Part shown: positions 34,616-43,900 of the stretch, in pieces
How the letters are laid out: each line of letters opens with the position of its first letter
Position numbering within the stretch: position 1 is the stretch's first letter
Assembly (NCBI RefSeq): GCF_947495725.1
Contig: NZ_CANLZZ010000005.1
Coordinates: 186,001 to 250,000, forward strand
Source of the DNA: an uncultured Lutibacter sp.
GTDB taxonomy: Bacteria; Bacteroidota; Bacteroidia; Flavobacteriales; Flavobacteriaceae
Direction of reading: 5' to 3'
Length of the DNA: 64,000 nt
The notes under the pieces: model-generated
The model's input: only the letters and a program-made list of their open reading frames with translations
Told to the model about the DNA's origin: nothing
Databases searched by the model: none
Program-made: the position numbers and the translations under genes

Positions 34616-36313
34616 CTAATTTTCCTTTATCTCTAAATTTTCACCTTCAACTTTTTTCTTAGCAATAGGCTTATTTTTAGTTAACTCTTCTTCTGTATCT
34701 TTTATAGTATTGTTATCTTTTTTCTTTTCAGTTGCTTTTTTTTCTACAGTATTTAAATCAATTTTGTCTGAAGGTTTTTTTTGTGCTATTTTATCCATTT
34801 CCTTTAACGGCTCGTCTTTTATAAAAATATCATCTTTAGTTAAAGGCCGTTCATTTTCTCTCCAAACAAATCCTTTTAACAATTTTTCTTCTTCTTTTAA
34901 TTCTTTAAATTCGGAAGGAGGATAGGTATAACCTTTTATTGTTTGGTAATAATCAATACTTTTTACATCGTTATTTTCTAGAAGTATTAAAATATTTTGA
35001 CTGCACTGTTTTTTATCTATTCCAAAAAGCTCACCAGTTTCGCTTCTTAAAAAAAAGAGTGTTTCGCTATTTCCAACTGCATCTAAGGATATTAATTTGT
35101 TATCTTTAAATTTACCAAACATATTTTTACCCTTTAACTGACTATATCCTGCCGAATCTTTTTGAACCATTAACCCATTATTTTTAATTTTTAATGAATC
35201 TAATTGTTCTGTTTTTTGATTAGAAATAAATTGGATAGTATCACCGGTAATTTGATTTTCTTCAGCCCAAAGAACAGGATTGGTAAATAGTTTTGTGAGA
35301 CCTGTTTTTTCTTCAGAAACTAAAGAATCGCATTTCCCTTGTAAATTAGATTTAAATAGTTTTACACGATAGAAAGCTTTTACTATCCGCTCATCAACCT
35401 TTCCGGTAACCATTAATTTATCTCCATGAATATATAGAGAGTCGTTTTCCAAAACTGATATTGCCACAGCTTTATCTGTTATATATACAGAGTCTTTAGC
35501 CTTAAAATATTCGGCATAGCCACCTTTTATAATAGATGCATTTGCAGTATCCAAAACTATAATATTACCTGTTGCAGATGCATAATCTATATTTTTATTG
35601 TAATATAAACTATCACCTTCAATAGTTCTATCGCCATAAAATATTTTTGAATTGTCTAAAAAGTGAGAAATATTAGTTTTTGAATTATGATGACCTTTTT
35701 CGGTATATATAGAGTTTTCCGCACTTGTAATTGTTGACGGTCCATAAATTTCAGCAATTCCGGTACTGGTAAAATAATCCAATCGTTCCGAAATTAATTT
35801 ACTGTCCTTATTAGTAACATCAACCCTGTTAAAAGCCTGAAATTTATTTGTTCTTAAATAATAACTACCTATTTCACTTTTAAGAAGATTGGTTGTGTCT
35901 CTAATTGTTCCTCCAGTATTATAATATAAATGTTGTTTTTGTCTATCGAAAAATAATGTATCTGTTTTAAGGGTCATTAATTCGTCTTTAAGCAAAACAT
36001 CGCCCCATGAAGTTGCTAGTTTTTTTTCTCCATCATAATCGACATATTTGCTATATTGAGTAATTGTATCACCTTGATTTATAATTACATTACCCATAGC
36101 CTTTATAATTTTAGTGTCTTGGTAAATATATGCTTTATCGCAACGTAGAGTTGCACCTTCATGTTCAACAAAAACATTTCCAAGTGATATAATAGCGCCC
36201 GGATATTTTGGGTCTACCATTGTATTATCGGCTTTTAAAATTTTAATTTTTTTCGATTGTGAAAATCCAGTAAAACTTAAAAAAGCTAATAGTATTATAA
36301 AAAGATGTTTCAA
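34616..36313 (-). CDS. OstA/LptA-like organic solvent tolerance family protein
   Basis: Predicted periplasmic protein of the OstA/LptA/LptD-N family, which shuttles lipopolysaccharide to the outer membrane. The 565-aa protein has a signal peptide (KHLFIILLAFLSFTGFS) and the family core GNVFVEHEGATLRCDKAYIY and GDTITQYSKYVDYDG, with repeated beta-jellyroll segments, and a Lys/Glu-rich C-terminal tail. The longest frame begins at 36343, upstream of a -7 box (36332-36339); the TTG at 36313 gives a proper signal peptide and is preferred. It may be the LPS bridge component of this phylum, but that is not established here. Confidence 0.85.
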   Translation of the reverse strand: MKHLFIILLAFLSFTGFSQSKKIKILKADNTMVDPKYPGAIISLGNVFVEHEGATLRCDKAYIYQDTKIIKAMGNVIINQGDTITQYSKYVDYDGEKKLATSWGDVLLKDELMTLKTDTLFFDRQKQHLYYNTGGTIRDTTNLLKSEIGSYYLRTNKFQAFNRVDVTNKDSKLISERLDYFTSTGIAEIYGPSTITSAENSIYTEKGHHNSKTNISHFLDNSKIFYGDRTIEGDSLYYNKNIDYASATGNIIVLDTANASIIKGGYAEYFKAKDSVYITDKAVAISVLENDSLYIHGDKLMVTGKVDERIVKAFYRVKLFKSNLQGKCDSLVSEEKTGLTKLFTNPVLWAEENQITGDTIQFISNQKTEQLDSLKIKNNGLMVQKDSAGYSQLKGKNMFGKFKDNKLISLDAVGNSETLFFLRSETGELFGIDKKQCSQNILILLENNDVKSIDYYQTIKGYTYPPSEFKELKEEEKLLKGFVWRENERPLTKDDIFIKDEPLKEMDKIAQKKPSDKIDLNTVEKKATEKKKDNNTIKDTEEELTKNKPIAKKKVEGENLEIKEN

Positions 36314-36331
36314 GATTCTAAAATTTAAACA

Positions 36332-36339
36332 CAAAACTA
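36332..36339 (-). promoter_or_regulatory. -7 box TAGTTTTG before the OstA-like gene
   Basis: Minus strand TAGTTTTG fits TAnnTTTG, 18 nt before the preferred TTG start at 36313, and it argues against the longer frame. Confidence 0.45.
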
Positions 36340-36374
36340 ACAAAAAAGTAGTTTGTATATTGTAATACTGTGTT

Positions 36375-36408
36375 AAAAAAAAAGCTTCAATAGTTGAAGC
36401 TTTTTTTT
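36375..36408 (-). terminator. Intrinsic terminator after purA
   Basis: AAAAAAAGCTTCAA / TTGAAGCTTTTTTT hairpin with a 3-nt loop (36391-36393), just past the purA stop. Confidence 0.88.
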
Positions 36409-36409
36409 A

Positions 36410-37681
36410 TTATCTCATTATTGTTTGTTTCCTATCAGGACCTACTGAAACTATTTTAACAGGTACTTCAACAAAATCTTCTATAAACTTAATGTAGTCC
36501 ATTAATTCTTTTGGTAAAGTATCTACAGAAGTCATTGAAGTTAAATCTTCTTTCCAACCTTTAAATTCAGTATAGTTTGGTGTTACGTTATGCTCTTCAA
36601 TATTGTAAGGTAGGTGTTTAACTTCGGTACCTTTATAATTGTAAGAAGTACAAACTTTTAAGGTATCGAAACCAGATAGTACGTCACCTTTCATCATCAT
36701 TAGTTGAGTTACACCGTTAATTTCAACAGCGTATTTTAGAGCAATTAAATCTAACCATCCACATCTTCGTGGTCGTCCTGTTGTTGCACCAAATTCGTGA
36801 CCAACTCTAGACATTGTTTCTCCATCTTCATCAAATAATTCTGTTGGGAATGGTCCTGAACCAACACGAGTGGTATATGCCTTAAAAATTCCAAAAACCT
36901 CACCAATTTTGTTTGGTGCAACACCTAAACCAGTACAGGCACCTGCAGCAGTTGTATTAGAAGAGGTTACAAATGGATATGTTCCAAAGTCAACATCTAA
37001 TAATGATCCTTGTGCTCCTTCTGCTAAAACGGTTTTACCAGCTTTCATTGCAGCACTTAAATATTCTTCACTGTCAACAAAAGGAATTTGCTTTAAAAAG
37101 TCTAATGCAGCAAAAAATTCTTCCTCAAGTTCTTCTAAATTATAATCTAATTGAATACCATAATAATCAATCATTTTAATATGCTTTTGCACTAAAGCTT
37201 GATATCTTTCTTTGAAATCTTCCAGTTCAGTATCACCAATTCTAATACCATTTCTACCAGTTTTATCCATGTAAGTTGGACCAATTCCTTTAAGAGTAGA
37301 GCCAATTTTAGCTTTACCTTTAGAAGCTTCACTAGCAGCATCTAATAATCTGTGCGTTGGTAGAATTATATGTGCTTTTCGAGATATTACAAGTTTAGAA
37401 GCAAAATCAATATTATGTTTTGAAAGATTATCTAATTCTTTTTTAAAAATAACAGGGTCAATAACAACACCGTTTCCTACAACATTCATTGCTTTGTCAT
37501 GAAATATTCCTGAAGGTATTGTATGTAATACGTGTTTTTGTCCATCAAAAATTAATGTATGCCCAGCGTTTGGTCCTCCTTGAAAACGAGCAATAATATC
37601 ATAATTAGAGGTAAGGACATCTACAATTTTCCCTTTACCTTCATCTCCCCATTGTAATCCTAGTAATAAATTTACAGCCAT
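36410..37681 (-). CDS. purA: Adenylosuccinate synthase
   Basis: GTP-dependent ligation of IMP and aspartate to adenylosuccinate in AMP synthesis. The 423-aa protein has the N-terminal P-loop LLGLQWGDEGKGKIVDVL (residues 6-23), GGPNAGHT, GIGPTYMDK, and EGAQGSLLDVDFGTYPFVT. The C-terminal GATTGRPRRCGWLDLIALK and SVGPDRKQTI complete the set. Encoded 25 nt after the Fur-family gene. Confidence 0.97.
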   Translation of the reverse strand: MAVNLLLGLQWGDEGKGKIVDVLTSNYDIIARFQGGPNAGHTLIFDGQKHVLHTIPSGIFHDKAMNVVGNGVVIDPVIFKKELDNLSKHNIDFASKLVISRKAHIILPTHRLLDAASEASKGKAKIGSTLKGIGPTYMDKTGRNGIRIGDTELEDFKERYQALVQKHIKMIDYYGIQLDYNLEELEEEFFAALDFLKQIPFVDSEEYLSAAMKAGKTVLAEGAQGSLLDVDFGTYPFVTSSNTTAAGACTGLGVAPNKIGEVFGIFKAYTTRVGSGPFPTELFDEDGETMSRVGHEFGATTGRPRRCGWLDLIALKYAVEINGVTQLMMMKGDVLSGFDTLKVCTSYNYKGTEVKHLPYNIEEHNVTPNYTEFKGWKEDLTSMTSVDTLPKELMDYIKFIEDFVEVPVKIVSVGPDRKQTIMR

Positions 37682-37705
37682 GATGCTTTTTAAAATGTTA
37701 GTATG

Positions 37706-38149
37706 TTAGTTGTTTTTTTGTTTTTTTGTTCCGTAGAAATAGAGTGAATGATTGTGGATATCAATATTAAAAGTTTCTTCAATCGCTTTTTTTATTGTTT
37801 GCACTCGTGGGTCGCAAAACTCAATAACTTCACCAGTATCTGTTAAAATTACATGGTCGTGTTGTTTATCGAAATATGATTTCTCATAATGCGCTTGGTT
37901 TTGGCCAAATTGGTGTTTTCTAACTAGTCCACATTCTAAAAGTAATTCAATTGTATTATAGAGAGTTGCTCTACTTACTCTATAATTTTTATTTTTCATT
38001 TGGATATATAGAGATTCTATATCGAAATGATCGTTTAAATCATAGATTTCTTGAAGAATTGCAAATCGTTCGGGTGTTTTTCTGTGATTATTTGTTTCAA
38101 GAAATTTCACAAAAACGCTTTTTACAATTTTTTGATTTTCATTACTCAT
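37706..38149 (-). CDS. Fur family transcriptional regulator
   Basis: Metal-sensing repressor family, 147 aa. The winged helix is about residues 15-85 with [20 protein letters not shown] as recognition segment. The dimerisation domain begins [20 protein letters not shown] with the His/Asp metal-binding set. The C-terminal CxxC structural zinc motifs of many Fur proteins are missing; only EFCDPRV remains. Whether it senses iron, zinc, manganese or peroxide cannot be decided. It lies upstream of purA. Confidence 0.88.
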   Translation of the reverse strand: MSNENQKIVKSVFVKFLETNNHRKTPERFAILQEIYDLNDHFDIESLYIQMKNKNYRVSRATLYNTIELLLECGLVRKHQFGQNQAHYEKSYFDKQHDHVILTDTGEVIEFCDPRVQTIKKAIEETFNIDIHNHSLYFYGTKKQKNN

Positions 38150-38179
38150 AAAAATGATTTTTTATTGAAAACTAAACGA

Positions 38180-38187
38180 CAAAGTTA
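38180..38187 (-). promoter_or_regulatory. -7 box TAACTTTG before the fur-like gene
   Basis: Minus strand TAACTTTG fits TAnnTTTG, 30 nt before the ATG at 38149. No -33 TTG at the usual distance. Confidence 0.45.
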
Positions 38188-38249
38188 ACTCTATTTTTTT
38201 TAAAAAAAACTTGATATCGCTATATTTATTAACTTTTATTGTGAATAAA

Positions 38250-40469
38250 TTATAGTTTATAGATTCGTTCTACTTTATCTACTCCTTCAATTTTTTTAAT
38301 ACTATCACTAATTTTTTGAAGTTGGGTTTTATTTTTTACACTAACGGTTATTTTTCCTTCAAAAACTCCATCAGAACTCGATATGTTTAAGTTGTGGATA
38401 TTAATATTCATATTTGTAGAAATAACCTTGGTTATTTCATTTGCCATTCCTTGGTGATCTACTCCATGAATTTTTATAATTGCTCTAAATTCTTGTTTGG
38501 TTGAGTCTATCCATTTAGCATTTATAATTCTATAAGCATAGTTGGCTTGCAAACTAATAGCATTAGGACAATCTTTTTTATGAACTTTAATTCCGTCGTT
38601 AATTGTTATAAAACCAAATACTTTATCACCAGGAATTGGGTTACAGCATTGAGACATTTTATAATCTAAATGCTCTTCTTCTTTTCCAAATACTAAAGAA
38701 TCATAATTATCAACAACTTCATTTTTATCAATTGTATCAGCAACACTTTTAGATCTTTTAATTCGGTTTTTAAAGAAATTTACAATAGAGCTATTTCTAG
38801 ATGAAATAAATTCTTTTAGTTGATTGTTATCTATGGAACCATTCCCCATACGGTAGAATAAATCCAAACTTGTTTTTAGTTTAAAAAACACAACAAGTTC
38901 ATTAACAACTTTTTCGGTTAAATTTATTTTTAGGTGTCGTAGCTTTCTTGTTAGTATTTCTTTTCCTTCTTCGGCAATTTTCTTTTGGTCTTCATTAAGA
39001 GCATTTTTAATTCTAGTACGTGCTCTTGCGGTAACTACAAAATCTAGCCAACCAACATTTGGTTTTTGACTTTTTGCAGTTATAATTTCAACCTGATCAC
39101 CACTTTTTAATTGGTGACTTATTGGTTTTAATTTTCCATTTACTTTGGCTCCTCTACAATTCATACCAACTTGGGTATGAATAGAAAAAGCAAAATCTAA
39201 AGCAGTTGCATTTTTTGGCAATGCTTTTAAATCTCCATTTGGTGTAAAAACAAATATTTCTTTTGAATACAGATTTAACTTAAAATCTTCTACAAAATCA
39301 ACAGCATTGCTGTTTGGATTTTCTAATGAGTCTTTAATTTTATTAAGCCAATCGTCTAGTCCTGTTTCTCCTTCATTTTTGTTTTTGTATTTATAATGTG
39401 CGGCATATCCTTTTTCGGCAATTTCATCCATTCTTTCAGATCTAATTTGAACTTCAACCCAACGTCCCATAGGTCCCATTACAGTAATATGCAAGGATTC
39501 ATATCCGGTTGATTTTGGCTGGCTAATCCAATCTCTTAATCTAATAGGATTGGGTCTAAAATGATCTGTTACAATTGAATAGATTTTCCACGCATCAAAT
39601 TTTTCTTTTTTAATGGTTGATTTATATATAATTCGAATCGCAAATTTATCGTAAATTTCATCATAGGAAACTCCTTGTGAAAGCATTTTTTTACGAATGG
39701 AATAAATAGATTTTCTTCGCCCTTTAATAGTATATTCAAAACCTTCATTATCTAACGTAGATTTTAAGATATTTGAAAAAGATTCAATGTATTTTTTATG
39801 TTCTTCTGTACTTTGTGTGATTCTATTCGAAATATCCTTGTAAACATCAGGTTCTGTGTATTTTAACCCTAGATTTTCAAGTTCAGATTTTATGTTGTAT
39901 AAACCTAATCTATGCGCTAAAGGAGCATAAATATAGAGCGTTTCGGAAGATATTTTTAGTTGCTTATCTGGAGGCATTGCATCCATTGTTTGCATATTAT
40001 GCAATCTGTCTGCAATTTTTATTAAAATAACCCTAACATCATCATTTAAGGTTAATAACATTTTTCTAAAATTCTCTGCTTGTACAGATGCATCTTGATC
40101 TTTCTTTAAATGCGATATTTTAGTGAGCCCATTTACAATACGCGCTACATTTTCACCAAATAAACGTTCAATATCTTCTAAAGTATAATCGGTATCTTCA
40201 ACTACATCGTGTAAAAGCGCGGCTACAATTGAAGTAGTATCTAAACCAATTTCATAGGCAACAATTTTTGCAACTGCAATTGGATGAAAAATATATGGTT
40301 CTCCAGTTTTTCTTCTCTGATCTTTATGAGCTTCTAATGCTATATCAAATGCTTTTCTAATTTCTTTTTTGTCAGCGTCAGTAAATGATTGATATGCACC
40401 TTTTAGCAAATCTTTGTATCGTTTTGCTATTTCTTTATTTTCTTCTTCTATGCTTAAGTTGTAACTCAT
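38250..40469 (-). CDS. spoT: Bifunctional (p)ppGpp synthetase/hydrolase (RelA/SpoT)
   Basis: Makes and degrades the stringent-response alarmone. The 739-aa protein has an HD hydrolase domain (HPIAVAKIVAYEIGLD and ALLHDVVEDTDYT, intact HD pair), the synthetase domain (IKGRRKSIYSIRKKM, YESLHITVMGPMG), a TGS domain (about residues 400-460, FVFTPNGDLKALPKNATALD) and a C-terminal ACT domain. Both active sites look intact, so it is a SpoT/Rel-type long RSH. Upstream of the fur-like gene on the same strand. Confidence 0.95.
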   Translation of the reverse strand: MSYNLSIEEENKEIAKRYKDLLKGAYQSFTDADKKEIRKAFDIALEAHKDQRRKTGEPYIFHPIAVAKIVAYEIGLDTTSIVAALLHDVVEDTDYTLEDIERLFGENVARIVNGLTKISHLKKDQDASVQAENFRKMLLTLNDDVRVILIKIADRLHNMQTMDAMPPDKQLKISSETLYIYAPLAHRLGLYNIKSELENLGLKYTEPDVYKDISNRITQSTEEHKKYIESFSNILKSTLDNEGFEYTIKGRRKSIYSIRKKMLSQGVSYDEIYDKFAIRIIYKSTIKKEKFDAWKIYSIVTDHFRPNPIRLRDWISQPKSTGYESLHITVMGPMGRWVEVQIRSERMDEIAEKGYAAHYKYKNKNEGETGLDDWLNKIKDSLENPNSNAVDFVEDFKLNLYSKEIFVFTPNGDLKALPKNATALDFAFSIHTQVGMNCRGAKVNGKLKPISHQLKSGDQVEIITAKSQKPNVGWLDFVVTARARTRIKNALNEDQKKIAEEGKEILTRKLRHLKINLTEKVVNELVVFFKLKTSLDLFYRMGNGSIDNNQLKEFISSRNSSIVNFFKNRIKRSKSVADTIDKNEVVDNYDSLVFGKEEEHLDYKMSQCCNPIPGDKVFGFITINDGIKVHKKDCPNAISLQANYAYRIINAKWIDSTKQEFRAIIKIHGVDHQGMANEITKVISTNMNINIHNLNISSSDGVFEGKITVSVKNKTQLQKISDSIKKIEGVDKVERIYKL

Positions 40470-40514
40470 CGCCTAAAAATAGAATTTTTTTATTGAGTAA
40501 ACAATGGTAAAAGT

Positions 40515-41747
40515 TTATTTTTTTAAGTTAGAAATACGAGAGAGTAATGTAGGATGTGAATAATGAATTTTGACATATAATTTGCTAGGCGTTAAGTTGC
40601 TTAAACTATTTTTTGAAAGCTTTTTTAAAGCTGAAATTAATGATTCAGAATTGTAATTATTTTTAGCATAATCGTCGGCTTGATATTCAAATTTACGAGA
40701 TAAAATATTCATTAACAGTCCAGTAATTTCTGAAATAGGACTGTATAATATAGCAAAGGCAATTAAACCAATATGAAAGCTCGAGTTTTCAACTCCTAAA
40801 GCTTGCGCAAGCATTTCATTTCCTACAAGTAAAGACAATATATAAAATGTGAAGCCTGTTAAAAGCAATGATAAAATTAGATTGTAAATAATATGTTTTT
40901 TCTTGTAATGACCAATTTCGTGGGCTAAAACAGCAACTATTTCATTGGTTTCCAAATCATTAATTAAGGTGTCGTAAAGAGTTACTCTTTTTTGAGATCC
41001 AAATCCAGAAAAGTAAGCATTTGCTTTTGTAGATCTTTTTGAACCATCAATTACAAAAATATTATCCAATTTAAAACCTACTTTTTTTCCAAAATTATTT
41101 ATTTCTGTTTTTAATGGTCCTTCTTCTAAAGGTGTTTGTTTATTAAATATTGGAACAATTAATTTAGAATAAAACAAGTTCATAAAAATGGTAAATATTG
41201 CAATTAAACCCCAAGCATATAACCAAAAATTTGTAGTTGTTATTTGATAAAACCAAGTTAACAAAGCTAAAATTCCACCACCTAAAATCACCATCATTAA
41301 CCAACCTTTAATTTTATCAAAAATAAATGTTTTTATGGTGGATTTATTAAATCCATATTTTTCCTCAATTACAAAAGTTTTATAATATGAAAAGGGTGTT
41401 GTAATAACATCACTGGCAAATAAGATAATTCCAAAGAAAATTAGTGTAATAATTATAGTATTATTAGAAATAGTTCTAGCTAAATTGTCTACAATTGCAA
41501 ATCCATCTAAAAAGAAGAATAGTAGAGTAGTAATTATAGAAAAAGTACTTGTTATACTAGAAAATTTATAGTTTTCCTTTTTATACTCTTGAGATTTTAA
41601 GTATTCTTTTTCATTATAAATTCCTTCAAGTGGCTGAGGAATTTTATCATTAAAATGCTTTGCGTTATTGGCATCGATTAAAGTATCAAATATAAATTTG
41701 GCTAAAATTATTCCAATTAAGATATAAAAAAGTAGTTGAGGTGTCAT
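40515..41747 (-). CDS. M48 family metallopeptidase (Ste24/HtpX-like)
   Basis: Integral membrane zinc protease of 410 aa with about seven membrane segments. The zinc motif is AVLAHEIGHYKKKHIIYN (HExxH, about residues 273-290), and the third ligand is the Glu in SRKFEYQADDYA. The N-terminal CAAX-protease extension (YPxxYxTFVIEEKYGFNKST) matches Ste24-like M48A. Prenylation is not expected in bacteria, so it more likely handles membrane protein quality control. Follows the rRNA methyltransferase gene by 17 nt. Confidence 0.9.
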   Translation of the reverse strand: MTPQLLFYILIGIILAKFIFDTLIDANNAKHFNDKIPQPLEGIYNEKEYLKSQEYKKENYKFSSITSTFSIITTLLFFFLDGFAIVDNLARTISNNTIIITLIFFGIILFASDVITTPFSYYKTFVIEEKYGFNKSTIKTFIFDKIKGWLMMVILGGGILALLTWFYQITTTNFWLYAWGLIAIFTIFMNLFYSKLIVPIFNKQTPLEEGPLKTEINNFGKKVGFKLDNIFVIDGSKRSTKANAYFSGFGSQKRVTLYDTLINDLETNEIVAVLAHEIGHYKKKHIIYNLILSLLLTGFTFYILSLLVGNEMLAQALGVENSSFHIGLIAFAILYSPISEITGLLMNILSRKFEYQADDYAKNNYNSESLISALKKLSKNSLSNLTPSKLYVKIHYSHPTLLSRISNLKK

Positions 41748-41764
41748 TAATAGTTGTTTTAAAA

Positions 41765-42568
41765 TTAAGCTAAACGTTGGCGTACGGCTTCAAAAAGGAT
41801 AATTGCTGCACTTACGGAAACATTCATAGAATCTATTGCGCCTCTCATAGGAATAATAATATTTTGTGTAGTATTATTTAACCATTCATCGGTTAGGCCA
41901 GTTGCTTCTGTTCCAACAATAATTGCAGAAGGATTTGTAAAGTTTATAGTTTGGTATTCAACAGAAGCGGTTAATGCAGCTCCATACATTTCAATATTTT
42001 TGTCCTTTAAAAATTTAATAATTTCAGAAGTAGATCCTGTAGCAATATTTGTTGTAAATAAACACCCTACACTAGATCTTATAATGTTTGGGTTGTACAT
42101 ATCCGTTTTTGGATTTGCAATAAAAACGGCATCAATCCCTGCTGCATCAACAGTTCTTAATAATGCACCAATATTACCTGGTTTTTCGGGAGCTTCGGCT
42201 ACCAGAATAAGAGGATTGCTATTTTTAAATTTAATGTTTGAAAGTGATAAATCTTTACTTTTGGCAACTGCAACAATACCTTCTGTGGTTGTTCTCATTG
42301 CAATTTTTTGATACACATCATTCGAAATTTCAATAATATCAATATTAGTTTTTATAGTTTCAACTAAATTATTAAATGCAATTTTATTAAAAATGGAAAA
42401 ATCAACAAGCAACGTTTTTATTTCATAATTACCTAATACAGCTAATGAAATTTCACGAGCACCTTCAATTAAAAAGGAGTTTGTTTTTTTTCTTAATCGC
42501 GATTTATCCTTAAGCTGTACAAGTTCTTTAATTAGCGAATTACTTGTACTTGAAATTTGTTTGTGCAT
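41765..42568 (-). CDS. TrmH/SpoU family RNA 2'-O-methyltransferase
   Basis: SPOUT methyltransferase of 267 aa with an N-terminal substrate-binding domain (SNSLIKELVQLKDKSRLRKK, residues 8-27). SpoU motifs are APEKPGNIGALLRTVDAAG, IIVGTEATGLTDEW and IPMRGAIDSMNVSVSAAI. It resembles TsnR/RlmB-like 23S rRNA enzymes; the exact nucleotide is unknown. A -7 box 4 nt upstream of the ATG predicts a leaderless mRNA. Confidence 0.88.
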   Translation of the reverse strand: MHKQISSTSNSLIKELVQLKDKSRLRKKTNSFLIEGAREISLAVLGNYEIKTLLVDFSIFNKIAFNNLVETIKTNIDIIEISNDVYQKIAMRTTTEGIVAVAKSKDLSLSNIKFKNSNPLILVAEAPEKPGNIGALLRTVDAAGIDAVFIANPKTDMYNPNIIRSSVGCLFTTNIATGSTSEIIKFLKDKNIEMYGAALTASVEYQTINFTNPSAIIVGTEATGLTDEWLNNTTQNIIIPMRGAIDSMNVSVSAAIILFEAVRQRLA

Positions 42569-42572
42569 ATTG

Positions 42573-42580
42573 CAAAAATA
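42573..42580 (-). promoter_or_regulatory. -7 box TATTTTTG, 4 nt before the rRNA methyltransferase ATG
   Basis: Minus strand TATTTTTG. The 4-nt gap to the ATG at 42568 is the same as for the DUF3810 and DUF4258 genes and suggests leaderless transcription. Confidence 0.45.
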
Positions 42581-42592
42581 ATAGAATAATAT

Positions 42593-43660
42593 CTATAATT
42601 CTTTTGTTTTATAGTAATTTATTAATAATGTAACCATTTTACTATAACCTACAATTCCGTCTTTTTGTTTGTTGGCTTTAAGGTAATTATCGTAAAACGA
42701 TTTAAAGTATTTCTCGGTCCAATTATTATAACTTTCCCAAAATTCTTGACTTTGCTTTAAATCTTTTAAAATACCTTTACTAATTAGTAATTTTAATTCT
42801 TCAAAACTGTTAGGGTCTTTTCGGTAAACTTCAGAAATACAATAACGCAGAGCCATTAAATAGCCCGAATAATTAAAATAATCTTCTCTTGAATGTGTAG
42901 CCGCTAAATAACCAATAAAATTAGCCTCACTTTCAGAAGCATATCCAACCTGATGAGCAATTTCGTGGCAAACTGTTGCTGGGTAATTATTTTTTGGAAT
43001 CAATGAATTAACCTGTGCTTCATTAGTTAACGGATTTAAATAGCCAGCAAATCCCATATAAGTTAAAGGAATACTAAAAAGCGAATGTTTAACAGTTGAG
43101 TTTTTATAAGCAAATTGAACATATTTTTTTTCTAAATCTTCGTACGCAGTTGGAGCAATTGCTTTAATTTTATTTTTTGAAAGAGAATTTTCATAAAGTA
43201 AAGTGTCATTTTTAACTAAATGTTTATGAACCTTATTAGTTTTTATAATTAATCTTTTGGTAAAATCAATTAAATCTTCATTGGAATAATTTGAAATTGA
43301 AATATTTAAAGTTTCACTTATAGGTTGTCTAAAATAATTCAAGGCCCAATTCAAATGAAAAAAGAAAAATATAACAGAAAGTGTTCCAGTAATTTTAAAC
43401 AAGCTATTTTTTATATCTTTAAATTTAAATAGGTTAATAATTAATTTAGCAATAATAAAAATTAAAAAAATATAAAGTAAATCACCAACAGAAAAAGAAA
43501 CCCAACCAAATAAAACTCTATAAAAACGTGAAATATATAAGTAAACTCCATTTGAATAATACGTTTCAATAAATGAATGATTTAGGGCAATTAACTGTAT
43601 AAAAGCCCATTGCATTACTAAAAGAGCCGTTAAAATTTTATATACCTTGTTAGCGTTCAT
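42593..43660 (-). CDS. DUF3810 family membrane protein with HExxH motif
   Basis: 355 aa. Three hydrophobic segments in the first 110 residues are followed by a soluble domain. This domain contains PATVCHEIAHQVGYASESEANFIGY (zinc-binding HExxH with a downstream ExxxN Glu), the pattern of a gluzincin metallopeptidase. DUF3810 is widespread in Bacteroidota. Protease activity is likely from the motif but not demonstrated to my knowledge. It is the first gene of the minus-strand run and is divergent from dnaB. Confidence 0.85.
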   Translation of the reverse strand: MNANKVYKILTALLVMQWAFIQLIALNHSFIETYYSNGVYLYISRFYRVLFGWVSFSVGDLLYIFLIFIIAKLIINLFKFKDIKNSLFKITGTLSVIFFFFHLNWALNYFRQPISETLNISISNYSNEDLIDFTKRLIIKTNKVHKHLVKNDTLLYENSLSKNKIKAIAPTAYEDLEKKYVQFAYKNSTVKHSLFSIPLTYMGFAGYLNPLTNEAQVNSLIPKNNYPATVCHEIAHQVGYASESEANFIGYLAATHSREDYFNYSGYLMALRYCISEVYRKDPNSFEELKLLISKGILKDLKQSQEFWESYNNWTEKYFKSFYDNYLKANKQKDGIVGYSKMVTLLINYYKTKEL

Positions 43661-43664
43661 TTTT

Positions 43665-43672
43665 CAAAAATA
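43665..43672 (-). promoter_or_regulatory. -7 box TATTTTTG, 4 nt before the DUF3810 ATG
   Basis: Minus strand TATTTTTG. The ATG follows after four T, predicting transcription start at or next to the start codon. Confidence 0.45.
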
Positions 43673-43786
43673 GGAAATTATATTTCACTAAATTTTATAA
43701 TTATAGTTATTAACAAAAAAGGTACTTGTTAACAAAAAATGTGCAAATAATTTTTTTAATTGAGGCTAATTTGAGTATTAAAAATT

Positions 43787-43794
43787 TACATTTG
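43787..43794 (+). promoter_or_regulatory. -7 box TACATTTG upstream of dnaB
   Basis: TACATTTG with a TTG at 43760-43762 (24-nt spacing, just beyond the usual 17-23). It gives a leader of about 100 nt, long for this genome. Confidence 0.5.
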
Positions 43795-43900
43795 TGCAAC
43801 TTAAAAAATAATGGTTTATATTATTTTTATGAGTAGATAAAATTGCACACAATTTTTTTACTAAAAAAAGAGTTTTACTAATATATATATTCAATTAAGA

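Noticed and set aside
43794-43849. Transcribed stem in the dnaB leader
   Set aside because: The left arm overlaps the -7 box and would lie at or upstream of the transcription start, so the dyad is more likely a DNA-level site.
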